Below the pieces are notes generated by a model. That model saw only the letters and a list, made by a program, of their open reading frames with translations, did not search any database and was not told where the DNA came from. Below are positions 59,792-64,000 of a stretch of DNA of 64,000 nt, one piece after another. Source of the stretch: [Clostridium] viride DSM 6836 (GTDB taxonomy: Bacteria; Bacillota; Clostridia; Oscillospirales; Oscillospiraceae). The first letter of the stretch is position 1. Each line of letters opens with the position of its first letter. Made by a program: the position numbers and the translations under genes. Location of the stretch: positions 420,120 through 484,119 of the forward strand of contig KK211198.1 in the NCBI GenBank assembly GCA_000620945.1, given 5' to 3'.

Positions 59792-60076
59792 ATGTTTACC
59801 GACAAAACAATCACTTGTAAAGACTGTGGAGCTGAATTTGTATTTACCGCAAATGAACAGGAGTTCTTTGCAGAAAAGGGTTTTACCAACGAACCCCAAC
59901 GTTGCCAAAGCTGCCGTAAGGCTCGCAAAGCAAATTCTAGAGGTGGAAACAATTCCAGAGGCAATGCTTCCCCCCGCCCCATGTTTGATGCCATTTGTGC
60001 AGAATGTGGAAAGGCTTGTAAGGTTCCCTTTGAGCCCCGTGACGGACGTCCTGTGTATTGCAGAGATTGTTTTTAA
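59792..60076 (+). CDS. Zinc-ribbon (CxxC) protein
   Basis: 94 residues from ATG 59792 behind GAGGTGCTTT. N-terminal ribbon TCKDCGAEFVFTANEQEFFA then CQSCRKARKA, a Gly/Asn/Ser/Arg-rich linker (NSRGGNNSRGNASPRP), and a second ribbon ICAECGKACKVPFEPRDGRP ending VYCRDCF. Two zinc sites joined by a flexible basic linker, typical of the small zinc-ribbon family in bacteria that often precede or respond to growth resumption. Probably binds RNA or DNA. Own promoter and terminator. Confidence 0.85.
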   Translation: MFTDKTITCKDCGAEFVFTANEQEFFAEKGFTNEPQRCQSCRKARKANSRGGNNSRGNASPRPMFDAICAECGKACKVPFEPRDGRPVYCRDCF

Positions 60077-60091
60077 CGTAGTAAGCATGTT

Positions 60092-60125
60092 GGTACGCCC
60101 TCTATGGGCGTACCATTTTTATTTT
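60092..60125 (+). terminator. Terminator of the zinc-ribbon gene
   Basis: GGTACGCCC-TCTAT-GGGCGTACC, then ATTTTTATTTT. Confidence 0.85.
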
Positions 60126-60159
60126 ACCGAGTTGAAACGCTAGAGAAAGGATTATATTA

Positions 60160-60234
60160 ATGCTAAGACTCAATCGCAAAGACATTGATGATTTCATCTT
60201 TGAAGATGACTCCACCAATGTAAGCAGTAGATAA
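60160..60234 (+). CDS. 24-residue acidic peptide ORF
   Basis: ATG 60160 behind AGAAAGGATT. MLRLNRKDIDDFIFEDDSTN then VSSR. Very short but flanked by a ribosome site and a terminator (60247-60278), so it may be translated. Could also be the tail of a zinc-ribbon transcript. Function unknown. Confidence 0.4.
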   Translation: MLRLNRKDIDDFIFEDDSTNVSSR

Positions 60235-60246
60235 CTGTGAGAAGTT

Positions 60247-60278
60247 CCGGGGTAGCGGCTGACCCTGGTATTTTTTTT
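60247..60278 (+). terminator. Terminator after the 24-residue ORF
   Basis: CCGGGGT pairs with ACCCTGG (one G-T) around an 8-nt loop, then TATTTTTTTT. Confidence 0.75.
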
Positions 60279-60348
60279 GCCCTTTTTTAGTGGAAATTTT
60301 ATCATATTTCTAGCATCACGAAGCATATAATAGAGTGGGGTGATGTTT

Positions 60349-60459
60349 ATGAAGAGATTCCATCATTATAGTCAGGCTCGTTCCTATTTAGCCTTTTGGG
60401 TTGCCTTTATTGGCCTTCTTGGTTCCTTTGCTCTACTCCTATTCGAGATAAAATACTGA
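60349..60459 (+). CDS. 36-residue single-TM microprotein
   Basis: ATG 60349 behind GGGGTGATG. MKRFHHYSQARSYLAFWVAF then IGLLGSFALLLFEIKY: basic aromatic head, one helix. Same length, topology and ribosome-site type as the protein at 45369, so the two may belong to one family of membrane microproteins. Followed directly by a terminator. Confidence 0.6.
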   Translation: MKRFHHYSQARSYLAFWVAFIGLLGSFALLLFEIKY

Positions 60460-60460
60460 G

Positions 60461-60492
60461 AAAGCCGTCAGGTCTCTGGCGGCTTTGTTTTG
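60461..60492 (+). terminator. Terminator of the 36-residue gene
   Basis: AAAGCCGTCAG pairs with CTGGCGGCTTT (one wobble), 4-nt loop, then GTTTTG. Confidence 0.8.
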
Positions 60493-60581
60493 CTTTTAGC
60501 GCCTTTTTCCTGCCTCTCTCCTAGTACTTATATTTTTTATTCCTTGAACGCCATCCGTGAAGAGCGCTTCGTGACCTAATA

Positions 60582-60610
60582 TTGACAAGTATTACGGATG
60601 GTATTATGAT
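60582..60610 (+). promoter_or_regulatory. Promoter of mscL
   Basis: TTGACA, 17-nt spacer, TATGAT. Predicted start near 60617, leaving a leader of about 130 nt that contains AATGCCG-N11-CGGCATT (about 60632-60656) and further complementary segments. Confidence 0.75.
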
Positions 60611-60748
60611 TAGTTTGTTATAAGTCATGTGAATGCCGCCTTTTCCTTACGGCATTGCCTTTAAGGAACCTTTGCTTCACCACTGACTTTAGAACGAAAT
60701 TAGAAACCTGAAGAAATCTGCCACAAAAGAGAAGGAAGGATACTAACT

Positions 60749-61159
60749 ATGAGTAAAAAAAGCCGTGGATTTTTTGCGGAATTTCGCGAGTTCGCCATGC
60801 GAGGCAATGTGATTGACTTGGCGGTTGGCGTCATCATTGGATCTGCATTTTCTGCCATTACCACATCGCTGATTAACGACATAATCATGCCCTTTATCGG
60901 CTTATTTGTGGGGGGAAGCTCCATGACGGAAATGTATGTGATGCTTGGCACTGCCAAAATCACGTATGGTAACTTTGTTAGTTCCGTTCTCAACTTTCTA
61001 ATTATGGCCTTCGTCATTTTTTGCATGGTAAAGGCCATCAACTCGCTGCGCGATCGTAAGAAAAAGCCGGAAGAAGAAGTGGTCTCGGCTCCTCCCGAGC
61101 CCAGCAACGAAGAAAAATTATTGACGGAAATTCGCGATCTGCTGAAAGAGAACCGATAA
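60749..61159 (+). CDS. mscL: Large-conductance mechanosensitive channel MscL
   Basis: 136 residues, family length. N-terminal FFAEFREFAMRGNVIDLAVG, VIIGSAFSAITTSLINDIIM in TM1, ITYGNFVSSVLNFLIMAFVI in TM2, and the charged C-terminal bundle EEKLLTEIRDLLKENR. Opens under osmotic downshock to release solutes; also relevant to spores, which shed solutes on germination. Start ATG behind GAAGGAAGG. Confidence 0.97.
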   Translation: MSKKSRGFFAEFREFAMRGNVIDLAVGVIIGSAFSAITTSLINDIIMPFIGLFVGGSSMTEMYVMLGTAKITYGNFVSSVLNFLIMAFVIFCMVKAINSLRDRKKKPEEEVVSAPPEPSNEEKLLTEIRDLLKENR

Positions 61160-61229
61160 AACTCCCCCCTATGAAACCCACTCGAGCTTACCCCAGTACA
61201 TTGCCAACTTTTTCTCCTTCGATCTCCTT

Positions 61230-61260
61230 CGGATAAGCCTCTTTGCGAAAACTCATACTA
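61230..61260 (+). promoter_or_regulatory. Forespore-type promoter candidate
   Basis: CGGATA, 18-nt spacer, CATACTA (61254-61260): perfect sigma-G -10, 4 of 6 in the -35. 48 bp upstream of the 51-residue gene. Confidence 0.5.
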
Positions 61261-61308
61261 AGCTTGTGTTTCGAAAGAACATGATGTTGCACAAACGAGG
61301 TGAACCAG

Positions 61309-61464
61309 ATGCATCATTCCGAAAACGAGACCATCCGGGGAAAGGGTGCCCCCATAAACTTGGATTATCGCTGCTTCAGAAACTATATCAATCTCAATCG
61401 GTTTGAGGAAGATGACCCTTCCGCCAAACCGAAAGAGTCCGAGTCCAAGCAGGACTCCAAGTGA
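61309..61464 (+). CDS. 51-residue hypothetical microprotein, probable forespore gene
   Basis: ATG 61309 behind GAGGTGAACC. MHHSENETIRGKGAPINLDY, RCFRNYINLNRFEEDDPSAK, PKESESKQDSK: basic/polar start, aromatic middle and highly charged end, no membrane segment. Preceded by a CATACTA box, followed by a terminator. Similar in size, layout and promoter to 30626 and 44170. Spore protein by inference only. Confidence 0.65.
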   Translation: MHHSENETIRGKGAPINLDYRCFRNYINLNRFEEDDPSAKPKESESKQDSK

Positions 61465-61477
61465 ACGTAAGTACCGT

Positions 61478-61519
61478 CACTCCTCTGAGGCCAAAGTGGC
61501 CCCAGGGGAGTGCTTTTTT
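61478..61519 (+). terminator. Terminator of the 51-residue gene
   Basis: CACTCC-T-CTG pairs with CAG-G-GGAGTG around an inner GGCC-AAAGT-GGCC, then CTTTTTT. Confidence 0.8.
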
Positions 61520-61591
61520 ACGTGCATCCACTCGGAATGATACTTAACGCTTATCACCTTCAACCATATAATAATGCATGGAGGTGATATC

Positions 61592-62092
61592 ATGTTTACC
61601 ATCGCACAATTAATCTTTATTTTAGGTCAACAACCGGCTGCCTGTGCAGAGTTGATTGGAAGTATGTCAAATGCTAGCGTGATGGGTATGGCTCATTTTT
61701 ACCAAACGAGTAAGGGCATTTTGCTCCTTGTACAAGTGCAAGGCCTTCCTACCGAAGTTCAATCTTGCGGCCCCACGTTCTTTGGCTTGCATATTCACGA
61801 AGGAGCGACTTGTACGGGCACAAATGCGGATCCATTCGCGGATGTCGGTTCACACTATAACCCCGAACGTTGTGCACACCCCAGGCACACCGGGGATCTT
61901 CCCCCTCTGATTAATAGTAACGGCAACGCCCTGATGGCAGTTCTGGTCAGTAGCTTTTCCTTGGCTGACATTATGGGGCGAACTCTCGTGATCCATTCAG
62001 GCCCAGATGACTTTAGCACACAGCCAACGGGGGCTTCCGGTGAAAAAATTGCTTGTGGGCAGATTCTGCCCTGTCCCATGCAAAATCCTTGA
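61592..62092 (+). CDS. Cu/Zn superoxide dismutase family protein
   Basis: 166 residues from ATG 61592 behind GGAGGTGATATC. Metal ligands in sequence order: His67 and His69 (FGLHIHEG), His88 (GSHYNPE), His96 and His99 (AHPRHTGDLPPL) with Asp102, and His135 (VIHSGPDDF); disulfide-type Cys residues are also present. The N-terminus is not a classical signal peptide, as in the spore-former branch of this family, which is often spore-coat associated. Converts superoxide to peroxide. Confidence 0.88.
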   Translation: MFTIAQLIFILGQQPAACAELIGSMSNASVMGMAHFYQTSKGILLLVQVQGLPTEVQSCGPTFFGLHIHEGATCTGTNADPFADVGSHYNPERCAHPRHTGDLPPLINSNGNALMAVLVSSFSLADIMGRTLVIHSGPDDFSTQPTGASGEKIACGQILPCPMQNP

Positions 62093-62174
62093 TGTAGCCC
62101 GCATGATTCAAGATCTTGTATGGAAGGATCATTCATACGTCAAATCGGGTTTTATGGAGCGTGCATAGCTTAAG

Positions 62175-62215
62175 GACACCCCCCTCGGCTGACATGGCCA
62201 TGGTGGGTGTCTTTT
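62175..62215 (+). terminator. Terminator of the SOD-like gene
   Basis: GACACCC pairs with GGGTGTC around an inner hairpin (ATGGCCAT), then TTTTCC. Confidence 0.75.
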
Positions 62216-62301
62216 CCTTGAAAAATTTACCAGAACATGATAAGATACGGGGAGCAAGAGTTTCATAACTAGCGGTTTGAACCGCATGGGAGGATGCATT
62301 C

Positions 62302-62949
62302 ATGAAAAGAACCTTCGCGTGTATCATGGTTCTTGCCTTAATCCTGTTATCTAGTTGTTCTCAAACAAAGACAGAAAGTAGAGCGCTCACCGCGCAAGAA
62401 ATAGAGACCGCAAACGAGGCTTTTGAAACCATGTTGCCTGCACACGAAGGAGAGGTGGTCTCTGCAACCGATTCGGAGGGTGATTGGATTCTAAACCCCA
62501 TTTCGCACTTTTTCACCTCATACTATGAGACACCCGAACAGTTGGATATGGGCAAATTTGTCTATTACATCCCAAGAGAGTCGTTTGTTGGGGCAGAGGA
62601 TAAGGACGAACTAGAGAAATTGAAAGAAACCGGTGCTTTTTTACCCTTTGACGATATCCAGGACTCTCCTGTCCCATTTGGGCGAATCCCCTTTTCCACT
62701 GTGGAGCAATATTTGCAAACTTATATGAATGTATCCCTTAAGGATATGACTAATATGGGGGACGCTTTGTACTTAGAGGATTACGAAACATTTTATAGCT
62801 ATGCCAGTGATTTCGGCCCAGGGACATTTTACTGTACCCGGGGTGAGATACGTGGAGATACGGTAACCCTGTATGGCGAAGATGCAAAACTTACCCTTCA
62901 GAAGGACGGTACAAAGTACTTCATTACTTCTCACCTTCCCATCGAGTAA
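62302..62949 (+). CDS. Lipoprotein of unknown function
   Basis: 215 residues. MKRTFACIMVLALILLSSCS gives a lipobox LSSC with Cys19. The rest is an acidic extracytoplasmic domain: EIETANEAFETMLPAHEGEV, SHFFTSYYETPEQLDMGKFV, GRIPFSTVEQYLQTYMNVSL and a beta-rich end (RGEIRGDTVTLYGEDAKLTL). ATG behind GGGAGGATGC. Resembles unnamed clostridial lipoproteins; no motif assigns a role. Confidence 0.8.
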   Translation: MKRTFACIMVLALILLSSCSQTKTESRALTAQEIETANEAFETMLPAHEGEVVSATDSEGDWILNPISHFFTSYYETPEQLDMGKFVYYIPRESFVGAEDKDELEKLKETGAFLPFDDIQDSPVPFGRIPFSTVEQYLQTYMNVSLKDMTNMGDALYLEDYETFYSYASDFGPGTFYCTRGEIRGDTVTLYGEDAKLTLQKDGTKYFITSHLPIE

Positions 62950-62995
62950 ACTGCAGCCACCTTATATTCATAGGTATCCATTCAACTATACAAAC

Positions 62996-63036
62996 AAACC
63001 AGAGGAAGGATTATTCCAACCTCTGGTTTATTTTCT
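62996..63036 (+). terminator. Terminator of the lipoprotein gene
   Basis: AAACCAGAGG pairs with CCTCTGGTTT, 14-nt loop, then ATTTTC. Confidence 0.8.
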
Positions 63037-63181
63037 TCTGTGATGCATTATCATGGCAGCTATGACCAGATCGCTCTACACATACAAGTCCTATTGCAAT
63101 GCTTTCGGCCGAATGGCACACGCCTTCCCATCGATCAAGTATGACCTTATGTAATATATATAAAAAAATTTATGAAAGGTA

Positions 63182-63210
63182 TTGAGAAAATGTAACCATA
63201 TGCCGATAAT
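63182..63210 (+). promoter_or_regulatory. Promoter of the FapA-family gene (sigma-A or sigma-D type)
   Basis: TTGAGA, 17-nt spacer, GATAAT fits a weak sigma-A promoter. The same bases contain GCCGATAA (63202-63209), the sigma-D (motility) -10 consensus, though TAAA is absent at the -35. Nothing else is seen between 63037 and 63181. Confidence 0.45.
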
Positions 63211-63263
63211 ACTAGTAGATGCTACGTTTCTTATCCGAACGTAAGATAAAGGAGATGTTGATT

Positions 63264-64000
63264 ATGCAACTCCATCATGCAAGCTCTACCCTTGACGAAG
63301 CGACCTCTGCCCCGCCTACTCCCATTGATGCCAAAATCGAAGTTTCCATAACTGATAAGGGACTTCGTTCCTATCTTAAGATTCAGCCCCCGTTAAACGG
63401 AGGGGCAGACCCCACCTTGGCATCGCTGAGTGCCGCCTTGTCCAACCACCATATTTCTTACAATGTGAATGCTGAACTGTTAGAGCAGCTTGCCGATCAC
63501 CCGGTGTACAACCAAGACATCCTCATTGCCACCGGGCTAGCCCCTGTGGATGGAGAAAACGGTATTGCCACCTTCCTCATAAAGACGGAAAAAGCAACAC
63601 TGGCACCAAAGGTGAAAGACGATGGTACGGTTGACTACCATGATCTAGATATGGTAGAGAATGTGATGAAGGGGCAAACCCTGTGTACCATTACCTTTCC
63701 TACGGAGGGCACTCCCGGTAAGACCGTGCAGGGGAAAGAGATCCCGCAAAAAAAGGGGCGTCCAGCGCCCTCTTACTTGGGTAGAAATACGGAATTCAAT
63801 CAGGATGGCACTGCCATTCTGTCCAAAATTGATGGCCAGGTGGAATTTGTCCGTAATAAAATTAATGTGGATGAGACCTTTTACATCAAAGAGAACGTGG
63901 ATAACTCCACGGGCAACGTCCACGTTGCTGGAAATCTGGTAATTCGAGGAATGGTATTGCCTGGGTTCTCAATTGAAGCTGGAGGCAATATCGAAATAAC
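63264..64000 (+). CDS. FapA/DUF342 family protein, N-terminal part (continues past window)
   Basis: ATG 63264 behind AAAGGAG. 245 residues are visible. After a 20-residue Ser/Thr/Pro head the first domain has KIEVSITDKGLRSYLKIQPP and HPVYNQDILIATGLAPVDGE, and the start of the beta-helix shows GRPAPSYLGRNTEFNQDGTA, FVRNKINVDETFYIKENVDN, HVAGNLVIRGMVLPGFSIEA. The flagellar assembly protein A/DUF342 family forms right-handed beta-helices and is linked to motility or cell envelope functions. Confidence 0.88.
   Translation, partial: MQLHHASSTLDEATSAPPTPIDAKIEVSITDKGLRSYLKIQPPLNGGADPTLASLSAALSNHHISYNVNAELLEQLADHPVYNQDILIATGLAPVDGENGIATFLIKTEKATLAPKVKDDGTVDYHDLDMVENVMKGQTLCTITFPTEGTPGKTVQGKEIPQKKGRPAPSYLGRNTEFNQDGTAILSKIDGQVEFVRNKINVDETFYIKENVDNSTGNVHVAGNLVIRGMVLPGFSIEAGGNIEI

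Noticed and set aside
1-64000. CRISPR arrays, insertion sequences, rRNA or tRNA genes
   Set aside because: No regularly spaced repeats, transposase motifs, IS end repeats, or ribosomal or transfer RNA signatures were found on reading both strands.

Overview
The window looks like chromosomal DNA of an endospore-forming, probably anaerobic member of the Clostridia (Bacillota). Supporting this are a spore photoproduct lyase (splB), SleB-like and SLH/GH18 spore-type wall hydrolases, an hrcA-grpE-dnaK-dnaJ operon with a perfect CIRCE element, T-box and leader-peptide control of branched-chain amino acid genes, GGAGG-type ribosome sites and several small genes behind sporulation-type promoters. No rRNA, tRNA, CRISPR array or insertion sequence was found.

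Layout. (1) About 1-10345 is accessory DNA. It holds the end of a collagen-like protein, two decayed holin fragments, a frameshifted SOS-regulated DNA polymerase IV, a holin-endolysin lysis cassette whose endolysin is frameshifted, two divergent phage-type repressors with palindromic operators, a DnaQ-BRCT exonuclease, a MORN lipoprotein and a large serine recombinase. Just past the recombinase lies a conserved clostridial gene that has lost its 5' end, as expected if the element integrated inside it. (2) 11177-17500, minus strand: heat-shock operon hrcA-grpE-dnaK-dnaJ, then a PHP phosphatase and rpiB. (3) 17693-27432, minus strand: an isoleucine/valine block, ilvB-ilvN-ilvC-ilvD-ilvE plus a DUF815 ATPase, then T-box-ilvA-ridA. 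The ilvB transcript starts with a 37-codon leader peptide rich in Ile, Leu and Val followed by a hairpin. (4) 27716-37092: AEC transporter, M24 aminopeptidase, amidase, TetR with two membrane proteins, UppP, PutP and several microproteins. (5) 37420-49700: stand-alone genes, each with its own promoter and terminator: hydrolase, rhodanese lipoprotein, PNPOx-like protein, PAS-LuxR regulator, CsbD, lytic transglycosylase, SleB-like hydrolase, PH-domain protein, GH18-SLH glucosidase, DUF2798 and TspO, plus a degraded S8 protease. (6) 49756-64000: MerR-type regulator, tandem 72-residue paralogues, ferritin-like protein, DUF6143-like protein, amidase, SplB, phytoene-desaturase-like oxidase, zinc-ribbon protein, MscL, Cu/Zn-SOD-like protein, lipoproteins and the start of a FapA/DUF342 protein.

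How it fits together. The Ile/Val genes form one biosynthetic unit with two different attenuation systems, and RidA sits next to IlvA, whose reactive enamine product it detoxifies. A recurrent theme in the second half is very small proteins (24-63 residues) in monocistronic units with strong terminators. Several have a CATACTA-like -10 box typical of forespore sigma factors, so they are candidate spore proteins. Several promoter-plus-terminator units without a convincing reading frame are candidate small RNAs or attenuators.

All calls come from reading the sequence and memory of protein families; no database search was possible.
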